A stretch of 64,000 nucleotides of DNA from Streptomyces coeruleorubidus (lineage in GTDB: Bacteria > Actinomycetota > Actinomycetes > Streptomycetales > Streptomycetaceae). Shown piece after piece: positions 26,215 to 33,858 of the stretch (its first letter is position 1; each line of letters begins with the position of its first letter). The notes beneath the pieces are model-generated. The model did no database searches, was not told the DNA's origin, and was given only the letters and a program-made list of their open reading frames with translations. A program made the translations under genes and the position numbers. The stretch is taken from the NCBI RefSeq assembly GCF_008705135.1, contig NZ_CP023694.1, forward strand, positions 3,534,001-3,598,000, written 5' to 3'.

Positions 26215-27286
26215 GCTGCGCGGTCCCGACGTACCGGCGAAGGCCCTGGACGCGCGCGCGTTGGCGGCGCTGGCCGCCAACCCCGGTTGCGCGCGGCGCG
26301 CGATCCTCGACGGCGCCGGGGTGAACAAGGCGGCGCTGGCGAGCGCGCTGGGCTCGCCCTCGGCCTTCGGCCAGTCGCAGTTCGCGCTCACGCGGGGCAA
26401 CGCGTTCGAGGCGAAGGTCAAGGCCGACGGCGGCGCGGAGCTGCTGCGGCTGGTGCACGAGAAGCTGGACCGGGCCGCCGAGCCGCCCACCGAGGCGCGC
26501 CTGCCCGACCTGACGGCGCCCGGTCCCCAGGGGCGTACGGCCCGTACGGCGCTGGAGCTGCGGGAGGCCACCGCGCACCCGGGCGCGTGGACGCTGCTCG
26601 ACCACCCGATGCTCGCGCTCGACGTCGCCGGCTCCCCCGCGTTCCTCGAACCGGACGCGGTCGTGGTGCATCCGGACGGGAGCTGGACCGTGGTCGAGAT
26701 CAAGTCGTTCCCGCTGCTGGACGGTTCGGCGGATCCGGCGAAGGTCGGGGCGGCGGCCCGGCAGGCGGCGGTGTACGTGCTGGCGCTGGAGGAGGTCGCG
26801 GCCCGTCTGGACCCGTCCCCGCGCGTGCGGCACCGGATCCTGCTCGTCTGCCCCAGGGACTTCTCCAACCTGCCGGCCGCGTCCGCCGTCGACATCCGCA
26901 AGCAGCGTGCGGGGACGGCCCGCCAGCTGACCCGGCTGACCCGCATCGAGGACATCGCCGAGACGCTCCCCGAGGGCACGTGCTTCTCCCCGGAGCTGCC
27001 CGCCGAGGAGCTGACGGCCGCCGTCGAGTCGGTCCCGGCGACGTACGCGCCGGAGTGCCTGTCCGCGTGCGAGCTGGCCTTCCACTGCCGGGGCCGGTCG
27101 CGCGAGACGGGCGCGGTGACCTCGCTCGGGCGGCCGGTGCGGGCGGAGCTGGGCGGGCTGACGACCGTGGAGGACGTCCTCGCGGCGGCCCGCGGCGAGG
27201 CGGGCGACCCCGACGATCCGGCGGTGGCGGCCCTCAGGCGGGCGGCGGCCCTGCGCGCCGAGGCACTGGAGGCGGCATGTCGCTGA
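26165..27286 (+). CDS. RecB/Cas4-type PD-(D/E)XK nuclease with a predicted Fe-S cluster
   Basis: 373 residues from a GTG at 26165 (GGGAG 9 nt before); a GTG at 26111 is possible. RecB-family motifs are in order: RGNAFE (Glu82), LEPDAVVV (Asp164), WTVVEIKSF (Glu178, Lys180) and the QxxxY motif RQAAVY (Gln200, Tyr204). One cysteine lies before the core (Cys42) and three after it (Cys298, Cys302, Cys308, C-x3-C-x5-C). This is the distribution that holds a 4Fe-4S cluster in Cas4, AddB and Dna2. Its end overlaps the next gene by 10 bp. I infer a DNA exonuclease or flap nuclease working with the helicase encoded two genes on. Confidence 0.8.
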   Translation: MPPPRTRGTALRHRLAELRGPDVPAKALDARALAALAANPGCARRAILDGAGVNKAALASALGSPSAFGQSQFALTRGNAFEAKVKADGGAELLRLVHEKLDRAAEPPTEARLPDLTAPGPQGRTARTALELREATAHPGAWTLLDHPMLALDVAGSPAFLEPDAVVVHPDGSWTVVEIKSFPLLDGSADPAKVGAAARQAAVYVLALEEVAARLDPSPRVRHRILLVCPRDFSNLPAASAVDIRKQRAGTARQLTRLTRIEDIAETLPEGTCFSPELPAEELTAAVESVPATYAPECLSACELAFHCRGRSRETGAVTSLGRPVRAELGGLTTVEDVLAAARGEAGDPDDPAVAALRRAAALRAEALEAACR

Positions 27287-28869
27287 TCTCCACCCTGGCG
27301 CGGCTCGAAGCGGTCAGCACGGGGCGCGCCCAGCCCGCCGCGACCGTCCGGCACCGGCACCTGTCCGACCGTCCGCTGGTGTTCGTGCCGCTGACCACCG
27401 CCGGTGAGGCCGGCGCCCCGCTCGGCGCGCTGGTCGGCACCGACCGGGACGCGCCGCGTCTGCTGGTCGTCCCGCAGCCCCGCGATCGCGACCTCAGGTT
27501 CGCGTTCCTGGCGGACCTGGCCGACGTGGTGCTGCCGTACGTCGACGCGTACGCCGAGGCCGTGGAGGCCGCCGAGCGCACCGAGACCGACCCGGAGACC
27601 GGCAAGCGGGTCAAGGTCGAGGTAGACCTGTGCGCGGACGCACCGCAGCTGATCGTGCCGAGCCGCGGGGGCATCGACCTGGTGCGGCTGCTCGGGCGCT
27701 CCATGCGTTTCCGGCGTACGGCGGAACAGGACCCGGAGACCCCTTATCCGGCGCCGCCCCGGGTGCCGTTGCTCGGGCGGTGGCTGACGCACTTCGGGGA
27801 GCGGGCCCGGGTGCCCGGCTCCTCCCTGCTGCTGGCCATGACCGACGTACTGGGCCGGCACTGGGCGACCGGGCAGTCCACGCTGGAGGACCAGCACCTG
27901 GGAGCGCTGCTCGCCTGGATCGACCCGCCGGAGGGCCTGACCGGCGCCGAGGCGGCGCTGCGGGCCGAGCTGGAGCGGGACGCGAAGGGCCAGCTCACGT
28001 GTCCCCCGGCCGGTCCCGCCACCGACCCGGCGTTCGACAACAAGCTGCTCGCCCCGGCCATCGAGCGCTACGACCGGGCCCGCACGGCCCTGGCCGCCGC
28101 CGAGGACGGTCTGGAGGCCGACGACCGGCTCGGCGCGCTGACCGCCGCCGAGCGGGAGATCCGGGATCTGGTGCTCAGCCGCACCCTGCCCACCTGGGAG
28201 AAGGTCTGGCAGGGCCTCGACCTGCTGCGGGAGCTGCCCGAGGGGGCGCATGTCGAGGAGCGGTGGACCCGCGACCGCTGGTCCTTCACCGGCCACCGCG
28301 ACCGGGTCCTGGCCGGCGAACCCCCGCAGCCGCGCCGCGACGACGCGGTCACCGCGGCGAACAAGCTCGCCACACGCGAGCGCGAGCAGGCCCGGCTGGA
28401 GGCGCAGGAGGCCCTCGACGACCCGCTGGTCATGGCGGGACGGCGGCTGTCCGGCGAGGCGTTCGCGGGTGAGGTCACCGACGTCGTGATGGCGTACAGC
28501 GAGGGCAAGCGGCCCAGCCCGCGCCCCCTTGTCACGGTGCGCACGGACGACCGGCCGCATCTCGGGGAGCGCACGAAGGTGTACCGGTCGCTGGGCGGGA
28601 AGCCGCAGTCGGCGGAGTTCGCCGGGGCCGAGGAGGACGGGGCGTACGTCGTGCTGCGGATCCTGGACAAGATGGGCCGCGGCAAGGAGCCCGAGCCGGG
28701 GTCGGTGCCGGAGAAGGGCGACCGGGTCTGCTTCACGCTCTTCGAGCACGAGCAGCGGGGCGGCGCGAAGCTGCCCGACCCGGAGGAGACTCCCTGGACG
28801 CACGGCGGGCCGCCCGGTGAGGCGGCCTTGGAGGCCGCCGACCCGGTGACCGCGGAGGACACGCTGTGA
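27277..28869 (+). CDS. Unrecognised 530-residue protein between the nuclease and helicase genes
   Basis: I do not recognise a family. It is hydrophilic, without signal peptide or membrane helices. It opens MSLISTLARLEAVSTGR and has several mixed alpha/beta stretches (RPLVFVPLTTAGE; PRLLVVPQPRDRDLRFAFLA; PQLIVPSRGGIDLVRLLGR). A long charged helical region follows (about 210-380, many Glu/Arg/Ala). The C-terminal section VVLRILDKMGRG and GDRVCFTLFEHEQRGG looks like a small beta domain. It overlaps both neighbours (10 bp and 4 bp), so it is surely translated with them. A scaffold or regulatory subunit is inferred. Confidence 0.85.
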   Translation: MSLISTLARLEAVSTGRAQPAATVRHRHLSDRPLVFVPLTTAGEAGAPLGALVGTDRDAPRLLVVPQPRDRDLRFAFLADLADVVLPYVDAYAEAVEAAERTETDPETGKRVKVEVDLCADAPQLIVPSRGGIDLVRLLGRSMRFRRTAEQDPETPYPAPPRVPLLGRWLTHFGERARVPGSSLLLAMTDVLGRHWATGQSTLEDQHLGALLAWIDPPEGLTGAEAALRAELERDAKGQLTCPPAGPATDPAFDNKLLAPAIERYDRARTALAAAEDGLEADDRLGALTAAEREIRDLVLSRTLPTWEKVWQGLDLLRELPEGAHVEERWTRDRWSFTGHRDRVLAGEPPQPRRDDAVTAANKLATREREQARLEAQEALDDPLVMAGRRLSGEAFAGEVTDVVMAYSEGKRPSPRPLVTVRTDDRPHLGERTKVYRSLGGKPQSAEFAGAEEDGAYVVLRILDKMGRGKEPEPGSVPEKGDRVCFTLFEHEQRGGAKLPDPEETPWTHGGPPGEAALEAADPVTAEDTL

Positions 28870-30200
28870 CGACGCTCTTCGATCCCTCCGCCGCCGCGAC
28901 CCAGGCCACGGACGCGATTCTCCACGACACGCTGCACGGCACCGCGCGCGGTGTCGTCGTCGACTCCCCGCCGGGCGCGGGCAAGTCCACGCTCGTCGTC
29001 CGCGCGGCACTGGAGCTGGCCGAGGCGGGCCATCCGCTGATGGTGGTGGCGCAGACCAACGCGCAGGTGGACGACCTGGTCCTGCGGCTCGCCGAGAAGA
29101 ACCCCGAGCTGCCGGTGGGGCGGTTGCACAGCAGCGACGCCGACCCGTACGACAAGGCCCTCGACGGCCTGGAGAACGTCCGCAAGTCGGCGAAGGCGGC
29201 CGACCTCGCCGGGCTGGCCGTGGTGATCTCGACGGCGGCGAAGTGGGCGCATGTGAAGGCCGACGAGCCGTGGCGGCACGCGATCGTCGACGAGGCGTAC
29301 CAGATGCGCTCGGACGCGCTGCTCGCGGTGGCCGGGCTGTTCGAGCGGGCGCTGTTCGTGGGCGACCCGGGGCAGCTCGACCCGTTCGCGATCGTGGGCA
29401 GCGAGCAGTGGGCGGGCCTCACGTACGACCCGTCGGCCTCGGCGGTGACGACCCTGCTCGCCCACAACCCGGACCTGCCGCAGCATCGTCTGCCGGTGTC
29501 CTGGCGGCTCCCGGCCTCGGCGGCGCCGCTGGTGTCGGACGCGTTCTATCCGTACACGCCGTTCCGCAGCGGCACCGGTCACGGCGACCGGCGGCTGTCC
29601 CTGGCCGTGCCGTCGGACGGCTCGGGCCCCGACCGGGTGATCGACGAGGCGGCCGAGTCGGGCTGGGGGCTGCTGGAGCTGCCCGCGCGGCACACGCCGC
29701 GCACGGACCCGGAGGCGGTGCGGGCCGTGGCGACGGTCGTACGGCGGCTGCTGGACCGGGGCGGCGCGGCGACGTCGGAACGCTCGCCGGACCCGACGCC
29801 CCTCACCGCAGACCGGATCGCCGTCGGCACGGCACACCGGGACCAGGCGGCCGCGGTACGTGCCGCCCTGGCCGACCTCGGCGTCACCGACGTGGTCGTG
29901 GACACGGCCAACCGGCTCCAGGGCCGCGAGTACGACGTCACGGTGGTGCTGCACCCCCTCTCCGGCCGCCCCGACGCCACGGCCTTCCACCTGGAGACGG
30001 GCCGCCTGTGCGTCCTGGCCTCCCGCCACCGGCACGCGTGCATCGTGGTCTGCCGGGCGGGGGTCGGCGACCTGCTGGACGACTATCCGTCGACGGAGCC
30101 GGTGCAACTGGGGACGGTGGTGAAGTTTCCGGATGGATGGGAGGCGAATCACGCGGTGCTTGCGCATCTCGCGGAGCACCGGGTGACCTGGCGGCCATGA
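28866..30200 (+). CDS. SF1B (Upf1/Dna2-like) helicase
   Basis: 444 residues, GTG start overlapping the previous stop (GTGA). Helicase motifs are in order: I/Walker A SPPGAGKST (34-42), Ia VVAQTNAQVDDL, II AIVDEAYQM (Asp142-Glu143), III VGDPGQLDPF (165-174), IV VSWRLPASAAPLVSDAFYP, V VDTANRLQGREYDVTVVL, VI LCVLASRHRHACIVVCR. This arrangement fits Upf1-like SF1B helicases including the motor of Dna2. It should unwind DNA (or RNA) 5' to 3'. Encoded with a Fe-S nuclease, it suggests a Dna2-type machine split over separate genes. Its last 24 codons recur downstream. Confidence 0.88.
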   Translation: MTTLFDPSAAATQATDAILHDTLHGTARGVVVDSPPGAGKSTLVVRAALELAEAGHPLMVVAQTNAQVDDLVLRLAEKNPELPVGRLHSSDADPYDKALDGLENVRKSAKAADLAGLAVVISTAAKWAHVKADEPWRHAIVDEAYQMRSDALLAVAGLFERALFVGDPGQLDPFAIVGSEQWAGLTYDPSASAVTTLLAHNPDLPQHRLPVSWRLPASAAPLVSDAFYPYTPFRSGTGHGDRRLSLAVPSDGSGPDRVIDEAAESGWGLLELPARHTPRTDPEAVRAVATVVRRLLDRGGAATSERSPDPTPLTADRIAVGTAHRDQAAAVRAALADLGVTDVVVDTANRLQGREYDVTVVLHPLSGRPDATAFHLETGRLCVLASRHRHACIVVCRAGVGDLLDDYPSTEPVQLGTVVKFPDGWEANHAVLAHLAEHRVTWRP

Positions 30201-30277
30201 ACCACACAAGCGGCCAGCAGACCGCCTTCCGCCGGCCGGAGGCCGGCACGCCGCCGGAGGCGGCCGATGAACACAGC

Positions 30278-30349
30278 CCGGATGGGTGGGAGGCGAATCA
30301 CGCCGTGCTTGCGCATCTGGCCGAACATCGCGTGTCCTGGCGGGCGTGA
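30278..30349 (+). pseudogene. Duplicated C-terminal tail of the helicase gene
   Basis: 72 bp that match the last 72 bp of the helicase gene (30129-30200) with about ten differences. Translation gives PDGWEANHAVLAHLAEHRVS then WRA and stop, against the helicase ending WRP. Eight changes are synonymous third-base changes. No start codon or upstream domain accompanies it, so it is a remnant. The 77 bp between the copies has no coding look. Confidence 0.8.
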
Positions 30350-30490
30350 CGAACGCCGGGGGGTGTCGCAGCCGTACCCACTACCGCGATGCCCACTTGC
30401 GCGCCCGCGAGACAATGGACGGTGGCCCACTCCACCTGGGGGTGCCCCCGCACGGGGGAGGGTCAGCGCGACGTACGAGAAGGAGTAGAC

Positions 30491-30856
30491 ATGGCGGAGC
30501 CCACGCCGCGTCGGAACGAACCGCGGCTACGCCCCGCGCCCCTGCTGTTCGAGCCCGCGGAGGCGGCCTCGGACCCTGAGCACTTCTTCGACCTCGAGTC
30601 GATCGACGATCCCCGCGCGCTGCTGTCCCGCGCGACGGAGCTGACGCTGGCGTTCCGGGCCGCGGCGGACCGGGCGGTGGAGTTCCAGGCGATCGCGGCG
30701 GCGCAGCTCGCCGATCCGCGGCGGTTCGATCGGCTGACGACCGCGGATATCGCCGAGCGGGCCGAGTGGACCGAGGACTACGCCAAGAAGATGGTCGAGT
30801 TCGGACGGGACCTGCTGCGCGGCGGCGAGGGCCGGGGGCCCGTCGACCCGGTGTGA
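30491..30856 (+). CDS. Conserved hypothetical actinobacterial protein
   Basis: 121 residues, ATG at 30491 with AAGGAG 8 nt upstream. Acidic-basic mix with a predicted all-helical core: DPEHFFDLESIDDPRALLSR, FRAAADRAVEFQAIAAAQL, ITADIAERAEWTEDY-like region, FGRDLL. No membrane segment. The final helices resemble a small helix-turn-helix (RLTTADIAERAEWTEDYAKK), so DNA or protein binding is possible. Function unknown. Confidence 0.75.
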   Translation: MAEPTPRRNEPRLRPAPLLFEPAEAASDPEHFFDLESIDDPRALLSRATELTLAFRAAADRAVEFQAIAAAQLADPRRFDRLTTADIAERAEWTEDYAKKMVEFGRDLLRGGEGRGPVDPV

Positions 30857-30889
30857 GACTCGGAGGTTCCGCCGCCTTGCCGATCTCCG

Positions 30890-30901
30890 TGGCATATGCC
30901 A
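30890..30901. promoter_or_regulatory. 12-bp palindrome TGGCATATGCCA upstream of the 30993 gene
   Basis: TGGCATATGCCA is a perfect palindrome 92 bp before the start at 30993. The same 12 bp occur at 45844-45855 before the IclR gene, and both are followed within 2 nt by GCGGGC. A shared regulator site is inferred; I do not know the regulator. Confidence 0.55.
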
Positions 30902-30992
30902 GGCGGGCAAGATACTGCCTCCCACCCCCTCCTGTCCCGATTTCCCGCAACCCTCGGGAACCGCGCGTTCACGGCCGGTAGACATTGACGCC

Positions 30993-31583
30993 ATGAGCAG
31001 CGCATGGAACGCCTCCTATGTCACCCCGGACGGGGCCGCCTGGCTCGCCTCGGCAGGAACGTATCCGCGGAGCACGCTCGCCCTCTGGGAGGAGCGGCCG
31101 GGCGCACCGGTCGTACTGCCCTGCGGGTCGGTCTTCGACGTCGTCAGCGCGCCCGCGATGTTCGGGCGGCGGATGCTCGACCGGCTGTGGGACGACGGGC
31201 CCGGCTCGGGGCCGGTCGCGGAGTTCCGGGGCCGGATGCTGTTGTTCGCCGCGCCCGGCACGGCCCAGCGGCTGCCCGCGCTGCTGGAGTGGGAGGAGTG
31301 GGGCGCGGGCGGTCGTACGAGGCCGGTTCCCCCGCTGCTGTGCCACGGCACGGGCGACGCCGTCACCGTGCCCCCCACTACGGGGGTGGATTCCCCCTCC
31401 GGGGTGTCCGGCCGGGCCGGGGCTCGATGGCTGGTCGCGCCGGACTGCCGGCAGCCCTGGCTGCCCGGGCCGGAGGTGGTGCTGTGGGCGGCCGTGCGGG
31501 CGGCTCGGGAGGCTGTGCGGATATCGATTTTTCCTCCCTCCGATCAGGGTGCTAACGTCTACGACGTCAGTAGGCGCCGCTAG
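30993..31583 (+). CDS. Small prim-pol-like conserved Streptomyces protein, 3' end inside a tRNA gene
   Basis: 196 residues beginning MSSAWNASYVTPDGAAWLAS. The central LPCGSVFDVVSAPAMFGRRM, GSGPVAEFRGRMLLFAAPGT and LPALLEWEEWG are conserved in Streptomyces proteins often labelled primase/polymerase-like. It shares the DVV/PA/GPV/PGTA pattern with the protein at 22321. The last codons (SRRR, TAG at 31581-31583) lie in the acceptor stem of the tRNA-Lys that starts at 31574, so this CDS and the tRNA overlap by 10 bp. No catalytic residues can be asserted. Confidence 0.72.
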   Translation: MSSAWNASYVTPDGAAWLASAGTYPRSTLALWEERPGAPVVLPCGSVFDVVSAPAMFGRRMLDRLWDDGPGSGPVAEFRGRMLLFAAPGTAQRLPALLEWEEWGAGGRTRPVPPLLCHGTGDAVTVPPTTGVDSPSGVSGRAGARWLVAPDCRQPWLPGPEVVLWAAVRAAREAVRISIFPPSDQGANVYDVSRRR

Positions 31584-31647
31584 CTCAGTTGGTTAGAGCA
31601 GCTGACTCTTAATCAGCGGGTCCGGGGTTCGAGTCCCTGGCGGCGCA
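31574..31647 (+). tRNA. tRNA-Lys (anticodon CTT), copy 1
   Basis: 74 nt. Acceptor GCGCCGC/GCGGCGC with discriminator A. Anticodon stem GCTGA/TCAGC, loop CTCTTAA, anticodon CTT at 31608-31610. T-arm GGGGTTCGAGTCCC. Identical to the copies at 32458, 46854 and 52580. Confidence 0.97.
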
Positions 31648-31658
31648 CAGACGGTGAG

Positions 31659-31687
31659 AGGCCCTCCGCACGAGCGGGGGGCCTTTT
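31659..31687 (+). terminator. Terminator of tRNA-Lys copy 1
   Basis: AGGCCCTCCGC pairs with GCGGGGGGCCT (one G-U) over loop ACGA, followed by TTTT. Confidence 0.88.
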
Positions 31688-31868
31688 CGTATGCCCGGGC
31701 GTCGGCGGTGACATCCGGCCGTGGGTGGCCGGATGCGAGTACAGGGCGCTGAGCGGATGGCTGCGTGACGTTAAAACCACCTGTGGAGTGGTGCGCCGAG
31801 CCAATAGCGTGGCGAGTCGACCCGCCCGTGAGCGGCTCCCCGCTGGGCCGTGGAAGGAGCGCAGCAGC

Positions 31869-32309
31869 GTGCGCCGTATCGCGTCCGAAGTCCAGATCAG
31901 TGCCCGGCCCGAGGAGGTGTGGGCCGTGCTCACCGACTTCGAGCGGTTCCACGAGTGGAACCCGTTCCTGGTGGAGGCGGCGGGCCGGGCGGAGCCGGGG
32001 CAGCGGCTCAGCCTGCGGTTACGGCTGCCGGGCAGCGGTCGCGAAATGGTGTTCAAGCCGACGGTGCTGGTCAGCGAGGCGCCCCGGCTGCTGCGGTGGC
32101 GCGGGCGCATGGGTGTCCCGGGTGTCTTCGACGGGCTGCACAGCTTCGAGCTGACCCCGCGTGAGGGCGGCACGCACGTCGTGCAGGCAGAGACGTTCAC
32201 CGGCGTGCTCGTCCCCGTCACCGGCGCGATCATCCGGCAGAGCGAGGTGGGGTTCAGCTCGCTGACCGACGCCCTGAAGAAGCGAGTGGAGGCCACGGCC
32301 GGGTCCTGA
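31869..32309 (+). CDS. SRPBCC (START-like) domain protein
   Basis: 146 residues from a GTG with AAGGAG about 10 nt upstream. The opening RRIASEVQISARPEEVWAVL and DFERFHEWNPFLVEA are the polyketide-cyclase/SRPBCC signature. The end SEVGFSSLTDALKKRVEA is the long C-terminal helix that caps the ligand pocket. Such small proteins bind lipids or hydrophobic ligands; here no enzymatic context is visible because it sits alone between two tRNA-Lys genes. Confidence 0.87.
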   Translation: MRRIASEVQISARPEEVWAVLTDFERFHEWNPFLVEAAGRAEPGQRLSLRLRLPGSGREMVFKPTVLVSEAPRLLRWRGRMGVPGVFDGLHSFELTPREGGTHVVQAETFTGVLVPVTGAIIRQSEVGFSSLTDALKKRVEATAGS

Positions 32310-32457
32310 GGACGAGGTCCGCCGCCGCCGACGGGGGACGTGGAGCCGACGGAGACTCGTACATCTCACACAGAGTCTCCACACGATCACGCTGCCGGAG
32401 GTACGGCGGCCGGTCCGGAGCACCCTTCGAGGTCCGCTAAACTGATCCGGTCAGCAG

Positions 32458-32531
32458 GCGCCGCTAGCTCAGTTGGTTAGAGCAGCTGACTCTTAATCAG
32501 CGGGTCCGGGGTTCGAGTCCCTGGCGGCGCA
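32458..32531 (+). tRNA. tRNA-Lys (anticodon CTT), copy 2
   Basis: Base-for-base identical to the copy at 31574 over all 74 nt, with the same acceptor, anticodon loop CTCTTAA and discriminator A. Confidence 0.97.
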
Positions 32532-32540
32532 CAGACGGCA

Positions 32541-32570
32541 AAGGCCCCTCGCGAGAGCGAGGGGCCTTCT
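32541..32570 (+). terminator. Terminator of tRNA-Lys copy 2
   Basis: A perfect 12-bp stem pairs AAGGCCCCTCGC (32541-32552) with GCGAGGGGCCTT (32557-32568) over a GAGA tetraloop. The end of the convergent protease gene lies 22 bp further on. Confidence 0.88.
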
Positions 32571-32592
32571 GCGTGCTCGTGACGGGGCGCCT

Positions 32593-33858
32593 TCAACGGC
32601 CCGCCGTGATCTTCACCGTCCAGGCCCCAGACGCCGTACGCCCCTCCACCTCCACCCGGACCCCCTCCCCCGGCACCGTGAAGCTCTCCCCGGGGCCGAT
32701 CGGCGCGTCCGCGAGGGGCGGGTAGACCGAGTCCTCCCAGCAGGCCTCGGTTTCCGGATGGGCGTCGATCACCTCGATCGGACCACCCCCGGACTGCGCC
32801 TCTCCCCGCACCCGGTACACGAGCACCCCCTGCCGGCAGGCGGCCACGTCGTTGCCCGCCGGCCCGCGTGCCTCGAAGGCGAGCACGCTGTCACGGCCGG
32901 TACGCACCACCGCGAGCTTGGTGCCCCGTCCGAGACCGAAGGCCGACGCCCCCGCCGCCCGCGTCACCGGCACCCCGGGCCCGGCCGCCAGCGGCTCCAG
33001 GGTCAGCCGGGCGGGCCCGGCGTCCTGCACGCACCGCACCTGCCGCTGCTCCAGCCAGCCCAGCTTCCACTTGTGCCAGCCGAACAGGTCGGGGGCCAGT
33101 CCGAACTGGCTGCCCATCAGGTCCCAGTCGCCGACGTGCGTGTCCCAGTCGCCCTTGCCGTCCACGGGCCGGTGGTAAAGGTCGGGGAGGTCGAACACGT
33201 GACCGGTCTCATGGGCGAGAACGAGCCGGTCCGGCGGATGCTGTTCGAACACCGTGACGACCCGGCGCAGGTCGGTGTCATCGGCCCGCATCGGACTCGT
33301 GAGGTTGACCACCTTGGTCGCGTCGGAGTCCACTCCGGGCGCGTCCGGGTCGGCGACGAAGTACACGACGTCGTAGCGGGAGAAGTCGACCCGCGGGTCG
33401 GCCACGGAGAGCGCGTCCCGCAGGTACGCGGCCCGGTGCTCGGCGCTCCAGTCGCGCTGTATGGCGTACGCCGTGGACGGCTGCGGCATCTGGATCCAGT
33501 GGCCCAGGGAGTGCGGGCGCAGGGTGAAACGCCCGTAGGAGGCACGTTCGAAGAAACGGGTGGTGGCCGGGAAGTGGTCGGCGGTCAGCTCCCGCGGAGT
33601 GGTCAGCGGGTGGGCGTCCGGGAAGGACAGGAAGACCATGACCGCGTCCAGGGCCCGGGCCGGGCGCGGATAGGCGGCGTTCCAGGTGTCCAGGCCCTCC
33701 GAGTGATGGGCGTCGGTGCGGGTCAGGGCGCAGGGCGCGGCCGAGTCGGGCCCTGCGGCCGACGGGCCGGTGCCCAGGGAGGTCGCGGCGAGCGCCGACA
33801 TGGTGGTGAACACGGCCGCGGTGCTGCGCAGTCGGGCGCGCGGGAACTGACGCGGCAC
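32593..33858 (-). CDS. Secreted M6-family metalloprotease
   Basis: 421 residues from a GTG at 33858 with GGAGG upstream. A signal peptide (FPRARLRSTAAVFTTMSALA) leads into Ala/Gly/Ser sequence. The zinc site is LAHETGHVFDLPDLY (HExxH), followed by DWDLMGSQFGLAPDLFGWHK, typical of M6 (immune inhibitor A-like) peptidases. The C-terminal about 120 residues are a beta-rich domain. It is exported and probably degrades extracellular protein. Divergent from cdgA. Confidence 0.88.
   Translation of the reverse strand: MPRQFPRARLRSTAAVFTTMSALAATSLGTGPSAAGPDSAAPCALTRTDAHHSEGLDTWNAAYPRPARALDAVMVFLSFPDAHPLTTPRELTADHFPATTRFFERASYGRFTLRPHSLGHWIQMPQPSTAYAIQRDWSAEHRAAYLRDALSVADPRVDFSRYDVVYFVADPDAPGVDSDATKVVNLTSPMRADDTDLRRVVTVFEQHPPDRLVLAHETGHVFDLPDLYHRPVDGKGDWDTHVGDWDLMGSQFGLAPDLFGWHKWKLGWLEQRQVRCVQDAGPARLTLEPLAAGPGVPVTRAAGASAFGLGRGTKLAVVRTGRDSVLAFEARGPAGNDVAACRQGVLVYRVRGEAQSGGGPIEVIDAHPETEACWEDSVYPPLADAPIGPGESFTVPGEGVRVEVEGRTASGAWTVKITAGR

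Noticed and set aside
25216..29010. Very long open frame (over 1,200 codons) on the minus strand across the PAP2 and nuclease operon
   Set aside because: It is the antisense of several well-supported genes. High GC leaves few stop codons, and the translation is low-complexity Arg/Gly/Ala without any domain.
26165..30200. Nuclease-helicase trio taken as a CRISPR-associated or restriction system
   Set aside because: No repeat array, methyltransferase or Cas gene is present in the window, so only a Cas4/Dna2-like fold relation is claimed.
31593..32296. Two minus-strand frames ending inside tRNA-Lys copy 1 (RRQGLEPRTR and similar)
   Set aside because: Antisense tRNA artefact; no conserved domain; opposite the SRPBCC gene.
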